Source: Ligilactobacillus sp900765635 | GTDB taxonomy: Bacteria > Bacillota > Bacilli > Lactobacillales > Lactobacillaceae | Assembly (NCBI RefSeq): GCF_949152225.1 | Contig: NZ_CASCJC010000001.1 | Span: forward strand, 1,760,650 to 1,824,649 | Length of the DNA: 64,000 nt | Direction: 5' to 3' | Shown: one piece after another, positions 54,534-62,870 of the stretch | Numbering within the stretch: the stretch's first letter is position 1 | How the letters are laid out: every line of letters begins with the position of its first letter | Notes under the pieces: model-generated | Seen by the model: only the letters and a program-made list of their open reading frames with translations | What the model was told of the DNA's origin: nothing | The model's database searches: none | Position numbers and translations under genes: made by a program

Positions 54534-56789
54534 TTACATGGAAGTATGGAATGTTCTTGAGATAACGTCATCTTGTTGTTCTTTAGTCAAATCAGCAAAG
54601 TATACGCAGTAACCCGAAACACGAATTGTCAATGTTGGGTATTTTTCTGGATGAGCTTGAGCATCTAACAATGTTTCACGATTAAAGACATTGATATTTA
54701 AATGATGACCTTCATTTCTCATATAACCACTAATCATGTTTACCAAAGTATCAACTTGTGATTCTTCGTCATGACCAAGTGTTGTTGGTGTTACAGCGAA
54801 GGTATTTGAAATACCATCTGTTGCGTATTTGTATGGTAATTTAGATACTGAAAGCAATGATGCCAAAGCACCGCTTGTATCTGCGCCATAAGCTGGGTTA
54901 GCACCTGGTGCAAATGGTTCACCAGCTTTACGTCCGTTAGGTGTTGTACCTGTATTCTTACCATAAACCACGTTAGATGTAATCGTCAAAACAGATGTTG
55001 ATAACTTAGCATTGCGATATAGATGATGTTTGTTCATCTTAGTATATAATGCTTTAACTAACCACTTACCGATTTCATCTGCACGATCATCATTGTTACC
55101 ATAACGTGGGAAGTCATTTTCAGCCACAAAATCAACTGCCATGCCATCTTCATCACGGATAACTTTAACATGACCATACTTGATAGCAGAAATTGAGTCG
55201 GTAGCTACTGAAAAGCCAGAGATACCAGTAGCAAATGTCCGGTTCAAACGGGTGTCTTTCAAAGCTAATTGAGCTGATTCATAGTAGTATTTATCATGCA
55301 TATAGTGGATAACATTTAAGGCGTTAACATAAACATCTGCTAACCATTCCAACATGTCATCAAATTTCTTCATAAATTCATCATAATCGATGTATTCGGA
55401 CTTAATTGGTTCATAAGCAGGACCAACTTGTTGCTTAGTCATTTCATCTTTACCACCGTTGATGGTATAAAGAACGGTCTTAGCCAAGTTAGCCCGTGCC
55501 CCAAAGTATTGAATACCATCAGCAATTGGTTGTGCAGATACACAACATGCAATACCATAGTAATCTGTACCCCATGTTTTGACCATCAAATCATCGTTTT
55601 CATATTGAATAGTTGAACTTTCAATCGAAACACTTGCTGCATAGCGTTTGAATGCTTCAGGCAAGTTTTCTGACCAAAGCAAAGTAATGTTTGGTTCTGG
55701 TGCAGAACCCATGTTATGCAAGGTGTTTAAGAAACGATAAGCCGTCTTAGTTACATGATGACGACCATCAAGTCCCATACCTGCTAATGATAAGGTTGCC
55801 CAAATTGGGTTACCAGAGAATAATGAATCATATTCTGGTGTCCGGATAAAGGAAACCATTCTTAATTTCATTGTAAAATGATCAACTAATTCTTGTGCTT
55901 GTTCTTCTGTCAAAAGACCACGTTCGATATCACGTTGAATATAAATATCGATAAAGGAGTCTACACGACCAATTGACATAGCAGCCCCATTTTGTTGTTT
56001 GATAGAAGCCAAGTAACCAAAGTATAACCATTGAATAGCTTCTTTAGCTGTAGTAGCTGGTTTAGAAATATCAAAACCATAAGATGCTGCCATTTGCTTG
56101 ATTTGATGTAATGCACGAATTTGATCGGTAATCTCTTCACGCATTTGGATAACATCATTTGTCATTTGGCCATCGCCATAGTTTTCAAGGTCTTGTTGTT
56201 TTGCTTCAATCAAGCGATCAATTCCGTAAAGAGCGATACGTGGGAAATCAGCTACTAAACGACCACGTCCATATGCATCTGGCAAACCAGTTACAATCTT
56301 GTTGTGACGTGCATGGCGAATATTAGCATCATATGCATCAAAGACACCTTGGTTATGTGTCTTAGTTAATTCTGAAAAGATTCGATCGGTTTCAGGATCG
56401 ATTTGTAAGCCATGAGCTGCCAAAGCGTCCTTAGCCATTCTGATACCACCATAAGGCATCAAAGCCTTCTTAAGTGGCTTGTCTGTTTGTAAACCAACAA
56501 TTTGTTCTAAGTCTTTATCTAAGTAACCTGGAGCATGCGAAGTAATACTTGAAACAACCTTTGTATCTGCTTCAAGCACACCACCAGCCGCACGTTCTTT
56601 TAATTTTAAATCAAGTAATTTGTCATTTAATTTTGTTGTAGCTTGTGTAGGTCCTTGCAAGAAAGATTCATCGCCATCGTATGGTGTGATATTTTGTTGG
56701 ATGAAATCACGCACATCGATTTCTGATTGCCAATCACCTTTCTTGAATCCATCCCAAGCAGCAAACGTCTTTTCTTCCATGTTTAACAT
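54534..56789 (-). CDS. pflB: Formate C-acetyltransferase (pyruvate formate-lyase)
   Basis: The 751-residue glycyl-radical enzyme splits pyruvate to acetyl-CoA and formate under anaerobiosis. The active-site Cys pair is in YGIACCVSAQ (about residues 404-413), and the radical Gly is in TIRVSGYCVYFADLTKEQQ near the C-terminus (about 725-743). The first residues are AAWDGFKKGDWQSEIDVRDFIQQNITPYDGDESFL. AAGGAGG lies before the ATG at 56789, so the 12 codons open upstream are ignored. It is co-transcribed with pflA. PDH at 30-35 kb gives the aerobic alternative. An upstream AGAAAGCGTTTTAT has two mismatches to cre and was not annotated. Confidence 0.97.
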   Translation of the reverse strand: MLNMEEKTFAAWDGFKKGDWQSEIDVRDFIQQNITPYDGDESFLQGPTQATTKLNDKLLDLKLKERAAGGVLEADTKVVSSITSHAPGYLDKDLEQIVGLQTDKPLKKALMPYGGIRMAKDALAAHGLQIDPETDRIFSELTKTHNQGVFDAYDANIRHARHNKIVTGLPDAYGRGRLVADFPRIALYGIDRLIEAKQQDLENYGDGQMTNDVIQMREEITDQIRALHQIKQMAASYGFDISKPATTAKEAIQWLYFGYLASIKQQNGAAMSIGRVDSFIDIYIQRDIERGLLTEEQAQELVDHFTMKLRMVSFIRTPEYDSLFSGNPIWATLSLAGMGLDGRHHVTKTAYRFLNTLHNMGSAPEPNITLLWSENLPEAFKRYAASVSIESSTIQYENDDLMVKTWGTDYYGIACCVSAQPIADGIQYFGARANLAKTVLYTINGGKDEMTKQQVGPAYEPIKSEYIDYDEFMKKFDDMLEWLADVYVNALNVIHYMHDKYYYESAQLALKDTRLNRTFATGISGFSVATDSISAIKYGHVKVIRDEDGMAVDFVAENDFPRYGNNDDRADEIGKWLVKALYTKMNKHHLYRNAKLSTSVLTITSNVVYGKNTGTTPNGRKAGEPFAPGANPAYGADTSGALASLLSVSKLPYKYATDGISNTFAVTPTTLGHDEESQVDTLVNMISGYMRNEGHHLNINVFNRETLLDAQAHPEKYPTLTIRVSGYCVYFADLTKEQQDDVISRTFHTSM

Positions 56790-57133
56790 AATAAATTTGA
56801 CCTCCTTAGGTACTGTAGAAAACAAAACCTATAAAACGCTTTCTTCACTTATTATGGTAAACCCATTCAAAAAAAATTTCAATAAAGAAATATGCACCAA
56901 ATTGCATTAATAACGATAAATCGCGCACAATGTTTTTATATTTATTAATCTTCTAAATACAGGTATTAAACCCTTTAATTGCGCTAAAAAACTTTTTACT
57001 TCAAGCCTCTTTTATTAGATATTTTTTTCACAAGTCCAATAGGTATAGCTCTCTTTTTATACAAAAATCGACATTTTTTGCATAAATAAACACAATAAAC
57101 TTAAATGATACAAAACCTCAAAAGTGTCTTATT
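56790..57133. other. Upstream region of pflB, no further gene seen
   Basis: About 340 bp of AT-rich DNA. It must contain the leftward pfl promoter, but no clear -35/-10 pair, Rex palindrome or full cre could be picked out. Confidence 0.4.
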
Positions 57134-57280
57134 TCACATTTTTTCTATCTGTTCTTCAAAAACCTGTCCTCTTTTTTGAGCAAAATCTACTAAAAGGTGT
57201 AGTGCTTCTTCATAATTACAATGTTTTTCCGTCATAACTTTTTGAATCCAAAAGCTTAAGTCTTCCTTAATTAACCCCAT
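57134..57280 (-). CDS. 48-residue small protein, function unknown
   Basis: The frame starts at ATG 57280 with GGAGAGG about five bases upstream and encodes MGLIKEDLSFWIQKVMTEKH, then NYEEALHLLVDFAQKRGQVF and EEQIEKM. It is a charged, amphipathic helical protein with one Trp. The good ribosome site, length and sensible composition support it. Small helical proteins of this type are often regulators or DNA- or protein-binding partners; no family is recognised. It is transcribed toward pflB and may share its transcript. Confidence 0.6.
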   Translation of the reverse strand: MGLIKEDLSFWIQKVMTEKHCNYEEALHLLVDFAQKRGQVFEEQIEKM

Positions 57281-57440
57281 TTTGCTACCTCTCCTGTCAT
57301 TTTTAAACTCTACTGCTTTCAGTGTAGCTCATCTGAGCTTAGAGTTGTTGCCTCGATTTTAAAAAATAAACGATAAAACACACAAATAACATCGATAACA
57401 TTTAAATAATCCTGTATATAATCAAAAAATAATCATAAAT

Positions 57441-57484
57441 ATGCAAAAAAACAACCATTGCTGACTAGCAACAGTGGTTGTTTG
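57441..57484 (-). terminator. Terminator of purA
   Basis: On the minus strand AACCACTGTTGC pairs with GCAATGGTTGTT around TAGTCA, then runs into T residues. Confidence 0.85.
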
Positions 57485-57501
57485 TAAATTAATCTCAATA
57501 A

Positions 57502-58800
57502 TTAAATATGTGCCCACACATTTTCTAAAACGTTGGTTTGTTGACGATCTGGACCAACAGAGAAAGTTGAAACTTTAACACCTACTAAATCTTGGATACG
57601 ATGAATATAGTTACGTGCATTTTCTGGTAAGTCTTCTAATGTCTTGCATTGCGTGATATCTTCGCTCCAGCCAGGAAGTGTTTCGTAAATTGGCTTGCAT
57701 GCTGCTAAGTCCTTTAACCCTGCTGGATAATGATAAATCTTTTCACCATTTAATTCATAGGCTGTACAGATCTTGATTTCATCTAAACCGGTTAAAACAT
57801 CTAAACAGTTTAAGCAAAGGTTAGTCAAACCTGATACACGTTTGGAATGACGCATCACAACACTATCAAACCAGCCGATACGACGTGGACGCTTGGTTAC
57901 CGTACCGTATTCATGACCAACTTCACGAATACGATCACCAATTTCATCAAATAATTCAGTTGGGAATGGACCATCACCAACACGTGAAGTATAAGCTTTA
58001 CATACACCTACAACTTTATCGATTTTAGCTGGTCCAATACCATTACCAATTGTTACCCCACCAGCAACTGGGTTAGAAGACGTTACAAACGGATAGGTAC
58101 CATGATCGATATCTAACATGTTACCTTGTGCTCCTTCAAATAAAACACGTTTTCCTGCATCCAATGCATCATTTAAAACAACAGACGTATCGGTTACATA
58201 TTGTTTAAATTCTTGACCGTAAGCATAGTATTCTTCAAAGATTTCTTCAAATTTTAATGGTTCTCCATCGTAATCATAAAGTTTTTCAAATAAACGATTC
58301 TTTTCTTCTAAGTTACGACGTAATTTTTCTGCAAAAGTATCTTTATCTAATAAATCGGCAATTCGGATCCCAACGCGTGCAGCTTTATCCATATAGCAAG
58401 GCCCGATCCCTTTATTAGTTGTACCAATCTTGTTATCTTTTTTAGATTTTTCTTGCAAGCCATCCAATACAATATGATATGGCAAGATAACATGGGCACG
58501 ATCAGACACGCGTAAGTTGGCGGTTGAAATGCCACCTTCATTTAAATATTGCAACTCAGCAACCAAAGATTTAGGATTAACTACAACCCCGTTACCAATC
58601 ACACTAATCTTATCAGAATAAAAAATTCCTGATGGGATTAAACGCAACTTATAAGTTTCACCATCAAATACGATGGTATGACCAGCGTTGTCGCCCCCTT
58701 GATAACGTGCGATTACTTCTGCGTCTTGACTTAAAAAGTCTGTAATCTTACCCTTTCCTTCGTCGCCCCATTGGCTACCTACAATAACTACTGATGACAT
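57502..58800 (-). CDS. purA: Adenylosuccinate synthetase
   Basis: The 432-residue GTP-dependent enzyme joins IMP and aspartate in AMP synthesis. The P-loop is VGSQWGDEGKGKITD (residues 6-20), the catalytic GNNAGHT-like segment is GGDNAGHTIV, and the IMP site includes TTNKGIGPCYMDKAARVGIR and FEGAQGNMLDIDHGTYPFVTSSN. The GTP-binding C-terminal motif is DLPENARNYIHRIQDLVGVKV. Length is normal. The frame is open nine codons upstream, but GAGGTGA precedes the ATG at 58800. The gene stands alone here rather than after dnaB. Confidence 0.97.
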   Translation of the reverse strand: MSSVVIVGSQWGDEGKGKITDFLSQDAEVIARYQGGDNAGHTIVFDGETYKLRLIPSGIFYSDKISVIGNGVVVNPKSLVAELQYLNEGGISTANLRVSDRAHVILPYHIVLDGLQEKSKKDNKIGTTNKGIGPCYMDKAARVGIRIADLLDKDTFAEKLRRNLEEKNRLFEKLYDYDGEPLKFEEIFEEYYAYGQEFKQYVTDTSVVLNDALDAGKRVLFEGAQGNMLDIDHGTYPFVTSSNPVAGGVTIGNGIGPAKIDKVVGVCKAYTSRVGDGPFPTELFDEIGDRIREVGHEYGTVTKRPRRIGWFDSVVMRHSKRVSGLTNLCLNCLDVLTGLDEIKICTAYELNGEKIYHYPAGLKDLAACKPIYETLPGWSEDITQCKTLEDLPENARNYIHRIQDLVGVKVSTFSVGPDRQQTNVLENVWAHI

Positions 58801-58985
58801 CTCATTCACCTCATTAAATTTCTGCATGCTTTTTTGTGTGTCTTAAAATTTCACACACACCTTGATAATTGTAGCAAATCCAAGGTCGATATTCAAGCAA
58901 AAGACGAATATTATCCCAACAAATATACAAGTTTAAAAATATAAACGAACGATCCTATTTAAAAAACAAACATTTCGCCCATTTT

Positions 58986-59294
58986 CTAATTCCAAGGATC
59001 GTATTTTTTAAATGGCCACCAGCTTCGTTGACGTGCTAATTCTTCCATTGCTTTGAGTGTCTTAAAGGCTTCATTCCCAATGGTAATCTTTTCTTTTAAG
59101 ACTACATCATAAACACCTTTAACGAACTTTTCCATAATAACTTGTGGCGCAATTTGGCGTTCTTTCAAAGCTTGTTGGGCCTGATTTAAGAAAATGTCAA
59201 TCTTAATATTTGACGGTTGATACTGCTTTTTAAAGACTTCTACAAGCTGATTAGCCTTGGTAGCAATCTCTTTATTTGATTTAATCTTAAACAT
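58986..59294 (-). CDS. Small helical protein, function unknown (bacteriocin-immunity-like size)
   Basis: The 102-residue, mostly helical protein begins MFKIKSNKEIATKANQLVEVF and ends with the aromatic WWPFKKYDPWN. Four amphipathic helices are likely. Size and helix pattern are like class IIa bacteriocin immunity proteins, but no motif settles it and no bacteriocin gene is nearby. A GAAGGGGT site precedes the ATG. It is followed by purA 186 bp downstream on the same strand. Confidence 0.7.
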   Translation of the reverse strand: MFKIKSNKEIATKANQLVEVFKKQYQPSNIKIDIFLNQAQQALKERQIAPQVIMEKFVKGVYDVVLKEKITIGNEAFKTLKAMEELARQRSWWPFKKYDPWN

Positions 59295-59483
59295 GCTATC
59301 TACCCCTTCATTTCTTCCTAGAAATTATTATCGCACAACTTTGAAAGCGAAATCAAATACAACTACATTTTAAATATAATAAACTTTAATATACACACCT
59401 CTATTACGACTTCACACACCCTATGGCCATGGCTAAAACTATGCTAAAATAAAGATAATTAATCTAACTACGAGGTAATAAAT

Positions 59484-59981
59484 ATGCAAACAAAAGAAGA
59501 ATGGATCAAAGCACTTGATTTACAACCACATCCGGAAGGTGGTTACTTCAAAGAAATGCTACAATCTCCACTTCATACAATCGCTTTGGACGGTCAACAA
59601 AAACCCCTGTACAGTAGTATTTATTTCATGTTGACACCTGAAAGCCCTTCACATTTTCATCAATTAACTTCCGATGAGGTTTGGTATTACCATGCTGGTG
59701 CAGTCTTAACAGTTCATGTCATCAGTCCTGATGGGCAATATTATCAATATAACCTAGGAAATAATCCCGCCAAAGGTCAAGTCTTACAAGCTCTCGTCCC
59801 TGCTGGTAGTATCTTTGGATCAACTGTTGAACATGGATTTGCGGTCGTTAGCTGTATGGTCTCACCAGCTTTTAGCTATGAAGATTTTAAATTGTTTGAT
59901 CAATCAACCTTACTGGCTAAGTTTCCACAGCACAAATCCATCATTAACCGTCTTGCTTATAAAGAAATTCCTCTTCAATAA
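59484..59981 (+). CDS. Cupin-fold protein, DUF985 family
   Basis: The 165-residue single-domain cupin has the DUF985 start LDLQPHPEGGYFKEML and the motif SSIYFMLTPESPSHFHQLTSDEVWYYHAG, whose two His and Glu form the likely metal or ligand site. ALVPAGSIFGSTVEHGFAVVSCMVSPAFSYEDFKLFD is the conserved C-terminal half. The family has no established function; sugar-epimerase-like cupins are its nearest fold relatives. ACGAGGTAA precedes the ATG. Confidence 0.88.
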   Translation: MQTKEEWIKALDLQPHPEGGYFKEMLQSPLHTIALDGQQKPLYSSIYFMLTPESPSHFHQLTSDEVWYYHAGAVLTVHVISPDGQYYQYNLGNNPAKGQVLQALVPAGSIFGSTVEHGFAVVSCMVSPAFSYEDFKLFDQSTLLAKFPQHKSIINRLAYKEIPLQ

Positions 59982-59982
59982 T

Positions 59983-60013
59983 AAAAAAGGCCCTGTAATT
60001 ACAGGACCTTTTT
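59983..60013. terminator. Bidirectional terminator between cupin gene and clpL
   Basis: AAAAAGGCCCTGTAATTACAGGACCTTTTT is close to self-complementary, with T-tract on both strands. It serves the convergent cupin and clpL genes. Confidence 0.9.
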
Positions 60014-60014
60014 A

Positions 60015-62126
60015 TTATTGAGCAGCACTAATTTGAATAGCACCATCTACCAAATCAGCCTTAAGCTCCTTAACATCTTGATGTTCCAAATAATAGTCGG
60101 TGATTTCATCGCGAATATTTTGTTCAATAACACGGCGCAATGGTCGTGCACCCATCGCTTCATCATAACCTTCTTCAATCAACCATTCCTTGGCCGTTTC
60201 AGAAACTTCTAATTTAATATTTTTCTTAGCTAGCGTTTGGGCCACTTCACTTAACATCAACTCCACGATTTGCGCTAAATCTGTTTTACTCAAATGACTA
60301 AATTCAACAATCCCATTAAAGCGATTCAAGAATTCAGGTCGGAAAAATGGTGCCAACTTATCCATTAACACTTGGTCTTTAGCCGCATCACCTAGCAAGG
60401 CTTCGTTGCCAAATCCTGCATTTGATGTAGCAATAATAACCGTATTTTTAAAATTAATTACATTACCCTGGCCATCTGTTAAACGTCCATCATCCAAAAC
60501 TTGTAACAACAAGGTTAAAACTTGTGGGTCAGCTTTTTCAATTTCATCTAACAAGATGATTGCATATGGATTACGCCGAACACGTTCAGTTAAAGTGTTA
60601 CTGTTGTCGTTATATCCGATATAACCAGCTGTTGTCCCTATTAACTTCGAAACCGCTGTACGATCAGAATATTCTGACATATCCAAACGAATGATGGAGT
60701 CTTTACTACCAAATAAATCAAGAGCTAGTTGTTTAGCTAATTCAGTTTTACCTACACCTGTTGGGCCTACAAATAAGAAACTTCCGATTGGTCGATTTCC
60801 TTCATCAAACCCAGCTCGATTACGTCTAATCGCTTTAACTACCATCTCTACAGCTTCATCTTGTCCAATAACCTTACCTTTAAGACGGTCATTCATTCCC
60901 TTTAGACGTTCAATGTCTGATGCACTCATTTGACTAACAGGAATTCCGGTTAAACGTTCAACCGATTGAGATACATCATTTGGTGTTGCAACAATTTTAG
61001 CTTGGACAGTAGCATCTTTGCTTTGCTCAACTAATTTTTCTAGTTGTTCTTTTAGAGCTGCTGCTTTTTCAAAATCTTCATTTTCTGCAGCTTTTTGCTT
61101 TTGATCACTAAGCTTCTTGATTTGCTTTTCTAAATCAACTTTGTCAACTACTGGATTTTGAGCAGCTAAGTGAGCAGCTGTCATATCTAACAAGTCAATG
61201 GCCTTATCAGGTAAACAGCGTTGTGGGATATATTGGATCGAATAATCAATAGCAGCTTTTAAAACATTATCTGGCAATTCAACATGATGATGCTTTTCAT
61301 AAAGTGGTTTGATTCCTAATAAAATATCAAATGTTGTCTTAGCATCTGGTTCATTAACCACTACATCATTAAATCTACGAGCTAAAGCTGCATTTTTCAT
61401 GATTGTATTTCGATACTCATCTTGTGTAGTCGCTCCGATAACACTCAATTCTCCACGTGATAAAGCTGGTTTGATGATATCTGCTAGACCTTTGCCACCT
61501 TCTTCAGAACCTGTACTACCGGTTGTCAAAATTTGATGGATTTCATCAAAGAACAAAATGACATTTCCAGCAGCTTTAACTTCTTTAATCAGATTTTGAA
61601 TATTTTCTTCAAACGATCCCCGATATTGTGTCCCAGCTTCCAAAGCTGATAAATCAATTGAATAAATTTGCTTATCTTTTAAAGCAGCTGGGACGTTGCC
61701 TGCTACAATAGCTTGAGCTAACCCTTCAACTACAGCAGTCTTACCAACCCCTGCATCACCAACTAAAACAGGATTATTCTTGGTACGACGGCTTAAAATT
61801 TCGGCAGTTTCTTGAATTTCATGTTCTCTACCAATTACTGGATCTAAAAGATTTTCTTTAGCTTCTTTAGTTAAATTGCGTCCTAATTTTTCTAAGATAC
61901 CACCTTGCTTAATCGCTGTTTGATTAGTGGTTTGGACCGGAATTTCACAATCACTTTGTTGGGGTAATTTGCCAGTAGCACGATATTGTGCAAATTCTTC
62001 AGGTGTCATCTTATGCCCATTGACGATATATTGTGCACTTGCTTGATTACCACCCATTTTGTTTAAAACTTCATTGAAGAAGTCGTCCATGTTGTCATTA
62101 AAAAATGAATTGGAAAAATTGTTCAT
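60015..62126 (-). CDS. clpL: ATP-dependent Clp chaperone ClpL
   Basis: The 703-residue Hsp100 unfoldase has a short N-terminal region (about 1-75) with a YIVNGHKMTPEEFAQYRATGKLPQ segment, typical of ClpL and lacking the Cys4 zinc finger of ClpE. AAA+ module 1 has VGDAGVGKTAVVEGLAQ (near 120) and ILFFDEIHQI; a short middle coiled coil (about 335-385) contains KKLSDQKQKAAENEDFEKAAALKEQLEKL; AAA+ module 2 has GPTGVGKTELAKQLAL (near 455) and AIILLDEIEKA. The ClpP-docking tripeptide region is not evident, fitting ClpL, which works as a chaperone. AGAGAGGGG precedes the ATG. A CIRCE element over the promoter indicates HrcA control. Confidence 0.88.
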   Translation of the reverse strand: MNNFSNSFFNDNMDDFFNEVLNKMGGNQASAQYIVNGHKMTPEEFAQYRATGKLPQQSDCEIPVQTTNQTAIKQGGILEKLGRNLTKEAKENLLDPVIGREHEIQETAEILSRRTKNNPVLVGDAGVGKTAVVEGLAQAIVAGNVPAALKDKQIYSIDLSALEAGTQYRGSFEENIQNLIKEVKAAGNVILFFDEIHQILTTGSTGSEEGGKGLADIIKPALSRGELSVIGATTQDEYRNTIMKNAALARRFNDVVVNEPDAKTTFDILLGIKPLYEKHHHVELPDNVLKAAIDYSIQYIPQRCLPDKAIDLLDMTAAHLAAQNPVVDKVDLEKQIKKLSDQKQKAAENEDFEKAAALKEQLEKLVEQSKDATVQAKIVATPNDVSQSVERLTGIPVSQMSASDIERLKGMNDRLKGKVIGQDEAVEMVVKAIRRNRAGFDEGNRPIGSFLFVGPTGVGKTELAKQLALDLFGSKDSIIRLDMSEYSDRTAVSKLIGTTAGYIGYNDNSNTLTERVRRNPYAIILLDEIEKADPQVLTLLLQVLDDGRLTDGQGNVINFKNTVIIATSNAGFGNEALLGDAAKDQVLMDKLAPFFRPEFLNRFNGIVEFSHLSKTDLAQIVELMLSEVAQTLAKKNIKLEVSETAKEWLIEEGYDEAMGARPLRRVIEQNIRDEITDYYLEHQDVKELKADLVDGAIQISAAQ

Positions 62127-62160
62127 AACTTAAAACCCCTCTCTAATTTTACTGCTAAAC

Positions 62161-62194
62161 ATAAAAGGCACTTAGCAAATAGCCAGTGCCTTTA
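62161..62194 (-). promoter_or_regulatory. Hairpin in the clpL leader
   Basis: AAAGGCACT and AGTGCCTTT pair across a 15-nt loop, and TTTTATG follows on the minus strand. It lies between the CIRCE promoter and the ribosome site. It could act as an attenuator or a heat-sensitive fold. Confidence 0.55.
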
Positions 62195-62265
62195 ACTTGT
62201 TTATTTGATTTTCAAATCTGCTAGCTATCTGCTTGTTTAGCTTACGATATTATAATAACACCATT

Positions 62266-62292
62266 TTAGCACTCTGTCAACATAAGTGCTAA
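62266..62292. promoter_or_regulatory. CIRCE operator (HrcA) of clpL
   Basis: TTAGCACTC-TGTCAACAT-AAGTGCTAA is the 9-9-9 CIRCE element with one mismatch. On the minus strand it contains TTGACA (-35); TATTAT follows 17 bases later as -10. Bound HrcA would block the promoter until heat shock. Confidence 0.9.
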
Positions 62293-62446
62293 AAAAATAA
62301 AATATTTTTCTTATCGAAAAACAGTCGATTTTAACCGACTGTTAGCAGATATTAATTTTTAACGCCTCCAAAAGTTGTAGACATCTCATCATCAATTTGC
62401 TGATACTTCCCTTAAAAGCTTCCAGATCTATCCAAGACAGATACTA

Positions 62447-62502
62447 CACCCATTCCCAAGCATTACCGATCATTTGATATAAACCTGAACCATTTGATTC
62501 GT
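62447..62502 (-). pseudogene. Relic of a formylglycine-generating-enzyme (FGE-sulfatase) domain
   Basis: The minus-strand frame reads YESNGSGLYQMIGNAWEWV and then TAG. NGxGLYxMxGNxWEWV is the C-terminal signature of FGE/SUMF1-type proteins. Flanking DNA has stops in all frames and frame changes, so only a decayed fragment is left. It lies between clpL and the mobile debris. Confidence 0.6.
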
Positions 62503-62578
62503 AGAACTATATTGATAAAACCATCTTCTTTAATATTCACTAGCAGACACTCTCCTTACCAAATATTGCAACACAAGA

Positions 62579-62646
62579 GCTGGGAAAAAAGCCAGTCTGG
62601 ACATAAAAATAGCTGAGCGAATTTTTAAAAATAAAATTGATGGCTC
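62579..62646. mobile_element. 68-bp IS1182 end relic
   Basis: GAGCTGGGAAAAAAG, then CCAGTCTGGACATAAAAATA and GCTGAGCGAATTTTTAAAAA, closely match the left end of the element at 40113. The rest of that IS is absent, so it has been cut by what follows. Confidence 0.75.
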
Positions 62647-62689
62647 TATAATTTTTAGGACTGATAGAATTTCTAGCGGTCCTAATTTT

Positions 62690-62870
62690 TTTATAAAAAC
62701 AAAGTATAAATTTCTAATTATCTTTTTATATTTTCTTAAATGCTCGTAAAGCCTTATTCTATGTGCTTTCGAGTATTTTTACTGTAGGAAGATACTTCAC
62801 GTTTCTTTGCATATTTCCTCATGTCTTAGCTGTCAGAAGTGGTAAATAAGTAGTAAATTCATTTGTACTA
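62690..62870 (-). mobile_element. Right end of a Tn916-like conjugative element
   Basis: Downstream of the integrase stop lie the direct repeats AGTGGTAAATA (62838-62848) and AGTAGTAAATT (62849-62859), which match the DR-2 arm sites bound by the N-terminal domain of Tn916 integrase. An inverted copy GTACTACT follows. The AT-rich TTTTTTTATAAAAACAAAG near 62690-62705 is a likely terminus. The exact end is not fixed. Confidence 0.65.

Noticed and set aside
60015..62126. Calling this gene clpE
   Set aside because: ClpE has an N-terminal four-cysteine zinc finger; here the N-terminus is a short NGHKMTPEEF-type region typical of ClpL.
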